Assembly: GCF_001750285.1 (NCBI RefSeq)
Contig: NZ_MAMP01000012.1
Coordinates: 289,751 to 353,750, forward strand
DNA: 64,000 bases
Source: Domibacillus iocasae
Lineage (GTDB): Bacteria > Bacillota > Bacilli > Bacillales > Domibacillaceae
Direction of reading: 5' to 3'
Within the stretch, counting starts at the first letter, position 1, and each line of letters opens with the position of its first letter. The position numbers and the translations under genes are program-made. This document shows, one piece after another, positions 1 through 8,562 of this stretch. A model generated the notes under the pieces. It did no database searches, had not been told where the DNA came from, and saw only the letters and a list, made by a program, of their open reading frames with translations.

Positions 1-231
1 GGCGAAGGTGTGACAGGACTTTCTGCTATCGCTGCTGGAGAAAAAGCAATTCAGTACGTGAAAAAGCTGGCTGTCGACATCGGTGCACCTCTGACCCTGT
101 CTGAAATGGGCTTTCAGGCGGATGCAATAGCAGCAATAAGCGAAATCGCGCTAACCGATGCGTGTATGATTACGAATCCACGGGACATTTCAGCAGAAGA
201 AGTTGCTGCCATTTTAAAGAGGGCACTTTAA
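1..231 (+). CDS. Iron-containing alcohol dehydrogenase, C-terminal end (partial)
   Basis: The gene is open at the left edge of the window, so only its last 76 codons are seen. The tail (SEMGFQADAIAAISEIALTD followed by NPRDISAEEVAAILKRAL) is typical of the alpha-helical C-terminal domain of group III iron-dependent alcohol dehydrogenases, such as lactaldehyde reductase or 1,3-propanediol dehydrogenase. These enzymes interconvert alcohols and aldehydes with NAD(P). The stop codon overlaps the ATG of the histidine kinase by one base (TAATG), so the two are translationally coupled. That ties the dehydrogenase to the two-component system. Substrate cannot be told from this fragment. Confidence 0.8.
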   Translation, partial: GEGVTGLSAIAAGEKAIQYVKKLAVDIGAPLTLSEMGFQADAIAAISEIALTDACMITNPRDISAEEVAAILKRAL

Positions 232-1826
232 TGAACCGGCTAGATATGATTCATTTACTGACCGGTGTCCAGTCATCGAAACGAAACTACTATACAGAGC
301 TGAAAAAAACCGTTGACGAGCTTCAAAAGAAAAACAGCCAGCTTGAAATTATGAATAACCTCATGCACAGCTTTAATGTAAATATGTCTATTCATGAAAT
401 GCTAAAACAGACGCAGGAAATACTGCGGGATGTGTATCGGATTGACCGGCTCAGCCTCGCAATATGGGAAGACGGCTCGCTTAGAATGGCGGATGTTTAT
501 CCGGAAAAAGCAACATTTCTCCCGAAAGGAACCGCTTTTCCAACTGAACATTCACTTTATTCTCATGTTTTCTCTACCGGTCAGGATATTCTGCATTCTG
601 CTCAAAAAGCGGATTCTTTTTTTGAATCTGAATCATTTGAAGCACTTGGTCTTCATTCTGTCTGGCTGTTTCCACTCAGCAGCCGCGGCGTCATAATTGG
701 GGTGTTCGGACTTGCTACACGTGAATCCATCTCTTTTTCAGAGGAAGACCGTCCTTTTTTCCAGCATTTATCCGGACAGGCAGCTGTTTGTATTGAAAAT
801 GCGCGCCTTTACCATGAAGTGCTGCTTAGCGAATCAAGATGGGAGTCGACCTTCCGGGCAGTGGCAGACTCTATTATTGTCACGGATCTTGACGGGGCGA
901 TTCTAACGAGGAACGACAGTGCTGCAGCGAATTGGCCAAACGCGGAATACATCTCTGCTTTTTTAGGAATGGATCTTTTCCATCAAACCGTTCGGGACGC
1001 AGCGCCGCATTTTGAAGAAGCGTCCATTGAAAGCAGTGTCTACGAATGCGCTTATTATCCGCTTCTTGATGACGGAGAAATGAATGGCGTCATTGTGTAC
1101 TTAAAAAACATTACGGAAAAACAGATGATGCAGGCGCAAATCATTCATTCCGGCCAACTGGCTGCCATCGGGGAAATGGCCGCCGGCGTTGCGCATGAAC
1201 TGAATAATCCGTTGACCGCCATCATCGGCAATACACAGCTTTTGCTTCGGCTCGCGACAGATGAAACGAAGCCCCTGCTCAAAGACATCGATGAATGCGG
1301 CAAACGGTGCCGGACGATTATTCGAAGCCTGCTCGCTTTTTCCCGGCAGGACCCCTCTTCTTTCACGCCATGCTCGCTCAATGATGCGGTTTATGAAGCA
1401 CTGCGGCTGACAGGACGCCAGATCGAGAAGCAGCGAATGGAATTAACCGTCGAATTAGCCGAACAGCTGCCTTTCGTTGAAGGAAACCTTCAGCAGCTGA
1501 GCCAGATTGCTGTAAATTTACTCATCAACGCAAAAGATGCCTGTTTAGAAAAAGAAGCTGCTAAACAAGTATGGGTAAAAACAGCAGCAGACGAACACTT
1601 CATTTATTTACATGTTAAAGACAATGGATGCGGGATCGATCCAGAAAAAATAGATGATATTTTCCATCCTTTTTTCACAACAAAATCAGGACTCAATGGC
1701 ACCGGCCTCGGATTGTCGGTAAGCATTGGCATCGCTGAATCACATGGCGGCACATTAACCGTAACGAGTGAAATTGGAAAAGGAAGCACGTTTACGCTGG
1801 CGCTTCCCGTTTTGAAGAGGACGTGA
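231..1826 (+). CDS. Cytoplasmic sensor histidine kinase (GAF-PAS-HisKA-HATPase)
   Basis: This 531-residue protein has no membrane segment, so it should sense a cytoplasmic signal. Seen in order: an N-terminal coiled stretch, a GAF-like domain (about 50-200), a PAS-like segment (about 205-300), HisKA with phospho-acceptor His322 in VAHELNNPL, and a HATPase_c domain with N box (NLLINAKDA), G1 (DNGCGI) and G2 (GTGLGL). I chose the ATG at 231 over an upstream in-frame ATG at 162. It has the ribosome site AAAGAGGG and overlaps the stop of the preceding dehydrogenase. The response regulator starts 4 bases after its stop. The HELNNPL H-box is typical of NtrB-like kinases, which fits the NtrC-type partner. 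The signal is unknown; an alcohol or aldehyde is an inference from context. Confidence 0.93.
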   Translation: MNRLDMIHLLTGVQSSKRNYYTELKKTVDELQKKNSQLEIMNNLMHSFNVNMSIHEMLKQTQEILRDVYRIDRLSLAIWEDGSLRMADVYPEKATFLPKGTAFPTEHSLYSHVFSTGQDILHSAQKADSFFESESFEALGLHSVWLFPLSSRGVIIGVFGLATRESISFSEEDRPFFQHLSGQAAVCIENARLYHEVLLSESRWESTFRAVADSIIVTDLDGAILTRNDSAAANWPNAEYISAFLGMDLFHQTVRDAAPHFEEASIESSVYECAYYPLLDDGEMNGVIVYLKNITEKQMMQAQIIHSGQLAAIGEMAAGVAHELNNPLTAIIGNTQLLLRLATDETKPLLKDIDECGKRCRTIIRSLLAFSRQDPSSFTPCSLNDAVYEALRLTGRQIEKQRMELTVELAEQLPFVEGNLQQLSQIAVNLLINAKDACLEKEAAKQVWVKTAADEHFIYLHVKDNGCGIDPEKIDDIFHPFFTTKSGLNGTGLGLSVSIGIAESHGGTLTVTSEIGKGSTFTLALPVLKRT

Positions 1827-1830
1827 CTTT

Positions 1831-3237
1831 ATGGCGAACATATTAATTGTGGATGACGAACAGGAAATCGGCCGTTTTTTAACCCGGCTTTTTCAAATGA
1901 AGGAAATGAATGTGACGTATGTTGACAGCGGCAGTGCGTTTGATGAGCTTCAGGGGATTGAGCGGTTCGATGCCGCGTTTTTGGACGTACGGCTGCCGGA
2001 CCGGAATGGACTTGATCTTTTAAAAGAATTGAAAAAACAAGCACCTCATTGTAAAGCGGTTGTGATGACCGGCTACAGCACAGTGAAAATGGCCGTAGAA
2101 GCGATTCAGCTCGGAGCAGAAGATTTTCTTGAAAAACCGTTTGAAGATATACAAGTAATTGAAGAATTGGCCGACCATTTAACAAAACGAGTCGATTATG
2201 AAGAATACGCACAGGCTGCAATCGAGGCTGGGGCCTTTTTAGGAACAAGCGCTAAAATGCACGAATTGTACCGGCTTGCGTATAAACTCGCCTCAAAACA
2301 AGTGACGATTTTAATTGAAGGTGAGACCGGCACCGGCAAAGAAGTGCTGGCGGGCTTCTTACACCGCGCCGGCAGCCGCAGTGAACAGCCTTATATCGGC
2401 ATTAACTGCGGAGCAATTTCGGAATCCCTGCTAGAAAGTGAGTTGTTTGGACACGTAAAAGGCGCGTTTACCGGAGCCATATTTGACCGTGCCGGTTATT
2501 TTGAAGTGGCCACGAACGGCACCTTGTTTCTTGATGAAATCGCCGAAGCCTCTCATGCAACTCAAGTAAAGCTGCTTCGCGTCCTCGAAACCGGTGAATT
2601 TTTTACAATCGGCGACCCAGCACCAAAGCGGACGGGTGCACGCATCATCGCCGCTAGCCATTCAAATTTAGAAAGAGCCGTAATAGAAGGCGCGTTTCGC
2701 GAGGATTTATTGTACCGGCTCGATATTGTGAAGCTGACGATTCCACCGCTTCGTGAACGGCGGCAGGATATCCCGCACTTTATTGAATTATATAGCCAAA
2801 AACGAGGGCTCGCTTTTTCGTTTTCGCCGGAAGCAGCGGCTGCTTTTATGCACTATGGCTGGCCTGGCAATATGCGCGAGCTTGTGAATATGCTGCAGCG
2901 TCTGTCCGTTTTATATGCCGATGAACCAGTGATTACCATTCATATGCTGCCGGAAAAAATGGTACGGCCGGGTACGTTTCAGAAAACGGCCTCAATGCCC
3001 ACCCGTTCTTTTGAATCTGAATGGCAGCGCTTCTCAAAGCAGGTGACTGACCTATATAATAGCGATGAACCGGTTGGACTGGACGAACTGCTGCAAACAA
3101 TGAAACGAATGGAAAAGCAGACTGCGGAAGCGTTTATCAACAAAACATTGAAAGAAACTGCCGGCAACCGCGAATTGGCAGCGAAGAAGCTCGGTGTTTC
3201 AAAGCGGAAAATCCGGTATTACTTAAATGAAAAATAA
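1831..3237 (+). CDS. NtrC-family sigma-54-dependent response regulator
   Basis: This 468-residue protein has three domains. The receiver has acidic pair D8/D9, phospho-acceptor D52 in FLDVRLPD and a conserved Lys in EKPF. The AAA+ sigma-54-interaction domain has Walker A GETGTGKE, the sigma-54 contact loop GAFTGA at about residues 211-216, and Walker B LFLDEI. A Fis-type helix-turn-helix closes the protein (NRELAAKKLGVSKRKIRYYL). Such proteins drive open-complex formation by RNA polymerase holding SigL (sigma-54). The gene is directly downstream of the kinase and convergent with an adhP-ald-DUF779 operon whose promoter is a clear -24/-12 element. The inferred job is activation of alcohol/aldehyde oxidation; no experiment is cited. 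Confidence 0.95.
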   Translation: MANILIVDDEQEIGRFLTRLFQMKEMNVTYVDSGSAFDELQGIERFDAAFLDVRLPDRNGLDLLKELKKQAPHCKAVVMTGYSTVKMAVEAIQLGAEDFLEKPFEDIQVIEELADHLTKRVDYEEYAQAAIEAGAFLGTSAKMHELYRLAYKLASKQVTILIEGETGTGKEVLAGFLHRAGSRSEQPYIGINCGAISESLLESELFGHVKGAFTGAIFDRAGYFEVATNGTLFLDEIAEASHATQVKLLRVLETGEFFTIGDPAPKRTGARIIAASHSNLERAVIEGAFREDLLYRLDIVKLTIPPLRERRQDIPHFIELYSQKRGLAFSFSPEAAAAFMHYGWPGNMRELVNMLQRLSVLYADEPVITIHMLPEKMVRPGTFQKTASMPTRSFESEWQRFSKQVTDLYNSDEPVGLDELLQTMKRMEKQTAEAFINKTLKETAGNRELAAKKLGVSKRKIRYYLNEK

Positions 3238-3267
3238 AAAAAGCTTCCATTCACTTGGAAGCTTTTT
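3236..3267. terminator. Bidirectional rho-independent terminator
   Basis: A hairpin AAGCTTCCA / TGGAAGCTT with A-run on the left and T-run on the right lies between the convergent stops of the response regulator and the DUF779 gene. It can end transcription from both sides. Confidence 0.9.
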
Positions 3268-3270
3268 CAT

Positions 3271-3627
3271 TTATTGATTCAGTTCCTGCCGCTCTTCATC
3301 CGTAAATACACGGGATCTTGTTAAAAAGCGTTTTCCTTCCGGCCCTTCCAACGAAAACATGCCGCCCCGCCCATCGACCACGTCGATAATAAGCTGTGTA
3401 TGCTTCCAATATTCGTACTGAGCGTCGCTAATGTAAAACTTGGCGCCGCCGATTTCGCCGAGCAGCTTGTCTGAATCGCCGGTCATAAATTCGCCGTCCG
3501 GGTAACACATCGGCGCACTGCCGTCACAGCAGCCTCCTGACTGGTGAAACATGAGCGGTCCGTGTTTTTCTTTCAGTTTTTCGATTAAATCCAAGGCCGC
3601 TTGAGTAGCCGTCACCCGCTCTGTCAT
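3271..3627 (-). CDS. DUF779 domain protein
   Basis: This 118-residue protein belongs to DUF779, a family commonly encoded beside acetaldehyde dehydrogenases. The conserved cysteine-rich stretch QSGGCCDGSAPMC and the later SDAQYEYWKHT segment are visible. The open frame extends 12 codons further upstream, but the ATG at 3627 has a strong site (GGGAGGTGG) and is the better start. The gene lies 59 bases after the aldehyde dehydrogenase on the same strand and is probably the last gene of the adhP-ald operon. Biochemical function is not established; the clustered cysteines suggest metal binding. Confidence 0.88.
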   Translation of the reverse strand: MTERVTATQAALDLIEKLKEKHGPLMFHQSGGCCDGSAPMCYPDGEFMTGDSDKLLGEIGGAKFYISDAQYEYWKHTQLIIDVVDGRGGMFSLEGPEGKRFLTRSRVFTDEERQELNQ

Positions 3628-3686
3628 GTTTTCCACCTCCCTATGAAAATAGCGCCGCCGCATATCGCGGCAGCGCCTTCTTTCTA

Positions 3687-5204
3687 TTAAAAGAATCCAA
3701 GAGCATCTTCTGAATAACTGACAAGCAAGTTTTTCGTCTGCTGGTAATGATTCAGCATCATGAGATGATTTTCACGTCCGATACCGGACATTTTGTAGCC
3801 GCCAAATGCTGCATGTGCTGGATATTGGTGGTAGCAATTTGTCCAAACACGGCCTGCTTTAATATTACGTCCAAATCGGTACGCCCGGTTTTGATGGCGT
3901 GACCAGACACCAGAGCCGAGGCCATAAAGCGTGTCATTCGCGATTTCAAGTGCCTCCGCTTCATCTTTAAATGTTGTAACAGAAACAACCGGCCCAAAAA
4001 TTTCTTCCTGGAAAATACGCATTTTGTTATGGCCTTTGAAAATGGTTGGCTTAATGTAATAGCCATTTTCAAATCCTTCGATCGTATTTTTCTCACCACC
4101 GGCCAGGCATTCAGCGCCTTCTTGTTTACCGATATCGAGATAAGACAAGATTTTTTCCATTTGTTCATTGGAGGCCTGCGCGCCCATCATTGTATCTGTA
4201 TCAAGCGGATTGCCTGTTTTGATCGCATTAACACGCTCAATGACACGCTCCATAAATTTATCGTAAATGTTTTCATGAACGAGGGCGCGAGAAGGACACG
4301 TACATACTTCGCCCTGGTTGAGCGCAAACATAACAAATCCTTCAACTGCTTTGTTTAAAAACGCATCATCTTCTTCCATAATGTCATCGAAGAAAATATT
4401 CGGTGATTTCCCTCCAAGTTCAAGCGTAACTGGAATTAAGTTTTGCGACGCGTACTGCATGATCAGGCGGCCCGTTGTTGTTTCACCTGTGAAAGCGATT
4501 TTCGCAATGCGTTTATTCGACGCAAGTGGCTTCCCTGCTTCAAGACCGAATCCGTTGACAATATTGACAACACCCGGCGGGAGAAGATCTTCAATTAGTT
4601 CCATTAAGACCAAAATTGACGCTGGAGTCTGTTCAGCCGGCTTCAGTACCACGCAGTTACCCGCCGCAAGTGCCGGTGCAAGCTTCCATACACCCATTAA
4701 AATTGGGAAGTTCCATGGAATGATCTGCCCGACAACGCCAAGCGGCTCGTGAAAATGATATGCGACTGTGTCATCATCAATCTGTGACAGTGATCCTTCC
4801 TGCGCTCGAATCGCTCCGGCAAAATAACGGAAATGATCGACCGCAAGCGGTAAATCGGCATTGAGTGTTTCACGCACTGCTTTCCCGTTATCCCACGTTT
4901 CTGCTACCGCGAGCAATTCTAAATTTTCTTCAATTCGATCGGCAATTTTATTTAAAATGTTGGCACGCTGGGCGGCCGACGTTTTGCCCCATTCGTCTTT
5001 TGCCGCATGTGCCGCATCAAGTGCGAGTTCAATATCTTCCGCCTGTGATCGGGCCACTTCACAAAACACTTCGCCTGTTACCGGCGTAACGTTTTCGAAG
5101 TATTGGCCGCCAAGTGGCGCGGTCCATTGACCGTTAATGTAGTTATCGTATTTTTTCTTGAATGATACTTTTGATCCTTCTTGCCCTGGATTTGCGTAAA
5201 TCAT
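3687..5204 (-). CDS. NAD-dependent aldehyde dehydrogenase (acetaldehyde type)
   Basis: This 505-residue enzyme has the full aldehyde dehydrogenase fold. It shows the NAD-binding [10 protein letters not shown] segment, the catalytic Glu in [10 protein letters not shown], and a catalytic cysteine at about residue 301 in [11 protein letters not shown]. It also has EEIFGPVVS near the end. The doubled Cys (C-T-C) is typical of the ExaC/AldB-like acetaldehyde dehydrogenases that travel with DUF779. It should oxidise acetaldehyde to acetate in the cytoplasm, taking the product of the adjacent alcohol dehydrogenase. The gap from adhP is 97 bases and I see no sigma-54 element in it, so I infer read-through from the adhP promoter. 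Confidence 0.93.
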   Translation of the reverse strand: MIYANPGQEGSKVSFKKKYDNYINGQWTAPLGGQYFENVTPVTGEVFCEVARSQAEDIELALDAAHAAKDEWGKTSAAQRANILNKIADRIEENLELLAVAETWDNGKAVRETLNADLPLAVDHFRYFAGAIRAQEGSLSQIDDDTVAYHFHEPLGVVGQIIPWNFPILMGVWKLAPALAAGNCVVLKPAEQTPASILVLMELIEDLLPPGVVNIVNGFGLEAGKPLASNKRIAKIAFTGETTTGRLIMQYASQNLIPVTLELGGKSPNIFFDDIMEEDDAFLNKAVEGFVMFALNQGEVCTCPSRALVHENIYDKFMERVIERVNAIKTGNPLDTDTMMGAQASNEQMEKILSYLDIGKQEGAECLAGGEKNTIEGFENGYYIKPTIFKGHNKMRIFQEEIFGPVVSVTTFKDEAEALEIANDTLYGLGSGVWSRHQNRAYRFGRNIKAGRVWTNCYHQYPAHAAFGGYKMSGIGRENHLMMLNHYQQTKNLLVSYSEDALGFF

Positions 5205-5301
5205 ATACCCTTTTCCCCCTTCGAATGTTGGAAATTAGCTTATATTAAACGCTTACATTTCCAAAATAACGCCTATTGAACTGAATGTCAACTTATTTGT
5301 C

Positions 5302-6366
5302 TCACAGCGTGAGCACAATTCGACCATTTATTTTTCCTTTTTCCATTTTGTCGAATACTTCGTTAATGTCATCAAGCGGAGCGGTTTCGACCTGCGCTTT
5401 TACTTTGCCGCGCGCTGCGAAATCGAGTGCTTCTTTCATATCAAGACGTGTGCCGACAATCGAACCTTTCACCGATACACCGTTTAAAACTGTGTTAAAA
5501 ATTGGAATTGGCAGTTCATCGTTTGGAAGACCAACAACGACGAGTGTTCCGCCTCGTTTCACGGAACGATACGCTTGTTCAAAAGCTTTTTTCGTTACCG
5601 CTACGCTAATAGCCGCCTGAACACCGCCTAGTTTTTCCTGAATAGCCGCCGCTGGATCTTCGTTCATTCCGTTTACGGCTTCGTCTGCACCGAGTCTTTT
5701 GGCAAGATCTAATTTTTCATCCGCGATATCGACCGCTACAACGTTAAAGCCCATTGCTTTTGCGTATTGAAGCGCGATATGACCAAGTCCGCCAATGCCG
5801 TAGATCGCGACCCAGTCACCCGGTTTCGCACCTGATACTTTCAATGCTTTGTATGTTGTTACACCTGCGCATAAAATCGGCGCGATTTCAACCGGATCAA
5901 GGCCGTCTGGAATTTTCGCCACATAATCAGCCGGCGCCACACAATATTCTGCATAACCGCCATCTACCGAGTAACCACCATTTTCCTGGTGCGGGCAAAG
6001 TGTTTCCTGTCCCTGCAGACAGTATTCACACTCGCCGCAAGCGGAAAATAACCACGGCACTCCAACGCGGTCACCCACCTTTAAGGATGTGACACCTTCT
6101 CCAATCTTTTCAACGATTCCGACCCCTTCATGCCCCGGAATAAGCGGTAATTTTGGTTTGACCGGCCAGTCACCATGGGCTGCATGCAAATCGGTATGAC
6201 ACACGCCGCACGCTTCAATTTTTACTAAAATTTCACCGCGTCCCGCTACCGGCTTTGGAACATCTTTCACTTCTAACTGCTGGTTAAATTCGTTTACGAC
6301 TGCTGCTTTCATACTTGTCTTTGCGTCGGGCTGCTGGTTCATTTCATTTACGGCTGTTGTTTTCAT
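5302..6366 (-). CDS. adhP: Zinc-dependent alcohol dehydrogenase AdhP, N-terminus duplicated
   Basis: This 354-residue medium-chain dehydrogenase converts ethanol to acetaldehyde with NAD. Visible are the catalytic zinc residues ([16 protein letters not shown] and GHEGVG), the four-cysteine structural zinc loop (CGECEYC with a later Cys), and the Rossmann motif GIGGLGH. The usual AdhP start is the internal [12 protein letters not shown]. Here it is preceded by a second related block, [12 protein letters not shown], giving 18 extra residues. The upstream ATG carries the good ribosome site (AAAGGGGG) while the internal one has none, so the longer form is what is translated. A -24/-12 promoter lies about 40 bases upstream. 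Confidence 0.93.
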   Translation of the reverse strand: MKTTAVNEMNQQPDAKTSMKAAVVNEFNQQLEVKDVPKPVAGRGEILVKIEACGVCHTDLHAAHGDWPVKPKLPLIPGHEGVGIVEKIGEGVTSLKVGDRVGVPWLFSACGECEYCLQGQETLCPHQENGGYSVDGGYAEYCVAPADYVAKIPDGLDPVEIAPILCAGVTTYKALKVSGAKPGDWVAIYGIGGLGHIALQYAKAMGFNVVAVDIADEKLDLAKRLGADEAVNGMNEDPAAAIQEKLGGVQAAISVAVTKKAFEQAYRSVKRGGTLVVVGLPNDELPIPIFNTVLNGVSVKGSIVGTRLDMKEALDFAARGKVKAQVETAPLDDINEVFDKMEKGKINGRIVLTL

Positions 6367-6406
6367 GTTTTATTCCCCCTTTTAATTGGCCATTCATTAA
6401 ATATAT

Positions 6407-6423
6407 TGCAAGCACTGTGCCAA
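6407..6423 (-). promoter_or_regulatory. Sigma-54 (-24/-12) promoter for adhP operon
   Basis: Read on the minus strand the element is TTGGCACAGTGCTTGCA. The GG and GC dinucleotides are separated by exactly 10 bases, matching the consensus TGGCAC-N5-TTGCA. It lies about 40 bases upstream of the adhP ATG. A sigma-54 activator is encoded just beyond the operon, which supports its use. Confidence 0.88.
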
Positions 6424-6464
6424 TTTTAAAGACGCATAGAAGTTAACTTTATCCTTTTGTTTAG

Positions 6465-6492
6465 GCCGAAATTACGTCACTTTCAGCCGAAA
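6465..6492. promoter_or_regulatory. Candidate upstream activator sites (GCCGAAA x2)
   Basis: GCCGAAA occurs at 6465-6471 and again at 6486-6492, 21 bases apart (two helical turns), about 45-80 bases upstream of the -24/-12 element. The second copy opens a small inverted repeat, AGCCG/CGGCT. The position suits binding of the response regulator; this is inference. Confidence 0.35.
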
Positions 6493-6507
6493 AACCGGCT
6501 GCTAATG

Positions 6508-6542
6508 ACAAAAAAACGGCTTTCTCATCGTCGAGAAAGCCG
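6508..6542 (-). terminator. Terminator overlapping the end of the PAP2 gene
   Basis: The hairpin CGGCTTTCTC / GAGAAAGCCG is followed by a T-run on the minus strand. Its upstream arm contains the last codons and the stop (6525-6527) of the PAP2 gene. Confidence 0.85.
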
Positions 6543-7193
6543 CCGGTTAACCCGATATTCACTAAAATGAAACAGCATAATCCAAAAAAACAGCCACGCT
6601 GCGCCGATCGAAAAGCCCGCGATTACATCACTTGGGTAATGGACACCAAGATAAATACGGGTCAGGCCGACAAGGAGGATCATGGAGCCCGCAAGCACAG
6701 CGGCAACCACCTTTTTCCATTTTCCTTTCAACAACCGGAACAGCATAAATGACAGGGCACCATAAAAAATAAACGAACCCATGGAATGGCCGCTCGGAAA
6801 ACTGTAACCGCCCTGCTCAATTAACGGCAAAATATCCGGACGCTGGCGTTTAAACTGTTCTTTTAAAAATCCGTTAAACGCGCCGCCAATCCCATTAACA
6901 AGGAGAAAAAACAACGCCCATCCATACCATCTGCGGATAATAAGAAACAGTGCGATCAGACCAGTCGCAACCGTTAAAAACTTCACCGAAGCGAGATCAG
7001 TTATAAACACCATCCTGGCAGTGCGGCCTTCATTCACCCATGACTGCACCTCATGGATAATTTTTGTATCAAAAGCCGCCACTTCATTTTCCTGAAGGGC
7101 GTCGACAACTTCAAAAAATCCCCATGTAAAAAAAAGCAAAAAAACAACTAGTGCTCCGTAATAAGCGTATGGCCTCCAGTTTTTCTTCTTCAA
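6525..7193 (-). CDS. PAP2-family membrane phosphatase
   Basis: This 222-residue integral membrane protein has about six hydrophobic segments. The three phosphatase signature motifs are visible: K-x6-RP (KEQFKRQRP), PSGHS, and SR-x5-H-x3-D in a slightly altered form (TRIYLGVHYPSD). Family members remove phosphate from lipid phosphates such as phosphatidate or undecaprenyl pyrophosphate at the outer face of the membrane. The start is TTG with AAAGGAAG eight or nine bases upstream. It stands alone, between adhP and dapF. Confidence 0.88.
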   Translation of the reverse strand: MKKKNWRPYAYYGALVVFLLFFTWGFFEVVDALQENEVAAFDTKIIHEVQSWVNEGRTARMVFITDLASVKFLTVATGLIALFLIIRRWYGWALFFLLVNGIGGAFNGFLKEQFKRQRPDILPLIEQGGYSFPSGHSMGSFIFYGALSFMLFRLLKGKWKKVVAAVLAGSMILLVGLTRIYLGVHYPSDVIAGFSIGAAWLFFWIMLFHFSEYRVNRRLSRR

Positions 7194-7426
7194 TACGGTT
7201 CTTCCTTTCTTCTTCTTTATCCTTTTATGTACCCTCTTTACACAAAAAAATCCAGGAATGCATCCTGGATTCAGGCTGTTGGCAAATGCCCGCTTTCAGC
7301 GTCACTTGCCGGATGTGAAGGCTTATGACTCCCAAAGGTCAATCGGCATTCCTGGAAAGACAAACGTTTAATCAGCTTGCTTTCTGACTTTGTGTATATT
7401 CTGAAATCCCGAAATGCAACCTGGAT
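7194..7426. other. Intergenic region between dapF and PAP2 gene
   Basis: Apart from the dapF terminator and the PAP2 ribosome site I recognise no gene or conserved element here. Confidence 0.5.
7243..7270 (-). terminator. Terminator downstream of dapF
   Basis: TCCAGGA-ATGCA-TCCTGGA forms a stem followed by seven T on the minus strand, about 160 bases after the dapF stop. Confidence 0.8.
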
Positions 7427-8413
7427 TTAAAAAACATGTACGGCTAAATATGATTCCGCTTCTTCCCGAAGCTTTTCATAAGCGGCTTGTTCTTCAAACG
7501 TTTTTTGATTGTGGACTGTAAATTGGTCTGGGGCTGATAGATCGAGCTGAATCGTGCCTTCAAACATGTACGTGCCGTTGCCGATCAAATCAATCGAGTA
7601 GCGGTCTGCCTCGTGTTGATGCACTTCACAGCGGACTTTCCCGCCATTGTTAAAAACGTCAATCGGTGTTTCATAATCGTTTAATCCGAGCTGGCACGTC
7701 GTCAATGTTGAAGCGGACATTGCCGTACCGCATGCGTTTGTAAAGCCAACGCCGCGTTCAAATGTCCGGACATAAAGCGTGCCTTTTTCAATTGGATGAA
7801 CAAAGCTGACGTTCACCCCATCCGGCGTAATATTATTTTCGCCATTTAACATTTCAGCAATCCGTTTTTGTTCATTCGACGCGATCATCTCCCGGCTTCC
7901 GACCGCGATTAAGTGTGGATTCGGTACAGCAACCGCTGAAAATCGGATCGAATCCGATAAGGCTGGAACGGTTTCATTAAACAAACGTTCTTTACCAATC
8001 GTCATCGGCAAGTCGGAGAGATTAAACAAAACAGGGGAAATTTCCACACGATACGCCGGCACGCCTTCATAAATAGTCCCATCTCGTTTTACATAAAGGT
8101 CAGCCTTATTTGTCTCGACAACAATCTCGTTTTTTCCGAGTTTGTCTAATACATAACGTCCATGCAGGCGAAGTCCGTTTCCGCACATCGACGCTTCTGA
8201 GCCGTCACTATTAAAAATACGCATTTTTGCGTCCGAATGACTGCTTTCCATCACAAAAACGATACCATCTGCGCCAATACCGGTTTCGCGGTCACAAAGC
8301 GCCAGCGACAAATCACGACGGTTTTCTTCGGTGAACGTGTACCCGTTCGTCCACTCATCAATTAAAATAAAATCATTTCCTGACCCGTGGCCTTTAATAA
8401 ATTGAATCTTCAA
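7427..8413 (-). CDS. dapF: Diaminopimelate epimerase
   Basis: The enzyme converts LL- to meso-diaminopimelate for lysine and peptidoglycan synthesis. The two catalytic cysteine neighbourhoods are present: MCGNGLR in the N-terminal half and FTNACGTAMSAS in the C-terminal half. The N-terminus KIQFIKGHGSGNDFILID is typical. I chose the TTG at 8413 (AAAGAGGG, good spacing) rather than an ATG/GTG six codons upstream that lies inside that ribosome site. At 328 residues it is some 40 longer than the common form of about 285. The excess is a C-terminal tail (after MFEGTIQLDLS) of no known role. Confidence 0.92.
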   Translation of the reverse strand: MKIQFIKGHGSGNDFILIDEWTNGYTFTEENRRDLSLALCDRETGIGADGIVFVMESSHSDAKMRIFNSDGSEASMCGNGLRLHGRYVLDKLGKNEIVVETNKADLYVKRDGTIYEGVPAYRVEISPVLFNLSDLPMTIGKERLFNETVPALSDSIRFSAVAVPNPHLIAVGSREMIASNEQKRIAEMLNGENNITPDGVNVSFVHPIEKGTLYVRTFERGVGFTNACGTAMSASTLTTCQLGLNDYETPIDVFNNGGKVRCEVHQHEADRYSIDLIGNGTYMFEGTIQLDLSAPDQFTVHNQKTFEEQAAYEKLREEAESYLAVHVF

Positions 8414-8473
8414 CCTAAATCCCTCTTTCACAGCTAATTTGTTTTGTATAGTATAGCAGATTTAAGCGCGGCG

Positions 8474-8562
8474 GTGCGACTTCTTGGAAGGATCGTGCGA
8501 TTTTCAGCTTAACGGATGCGATCATACTTGCAATGGTGCGATTCTGTCATCAACTAGTGCGT
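8474..8562. repeat. Degenerate 20-21 bp tandem array, core GTGCGA
   Basis: The core GTGCGA (variants ATGCGA, GTGCGT) recurs at 8474, 8495, 8516, 8536 and 8557, giving steps of 21, 21, 20 and 21 bases. The sequence between the cores is not conserved. The array lies between the dapF start and the end of the decayed NERD gene, and runs into the last codons of the latter. Two more cores lie at 9601 and 9620. Confidence 0.75.

Noticed and set aside
5205..5301. Separate sigma-54 promoter for the aldehyde dehydrogenase
   Set aside because: The best candidate (TTGGAAATGTAAGC) has wrong GG-GC spacing of 8 bases.
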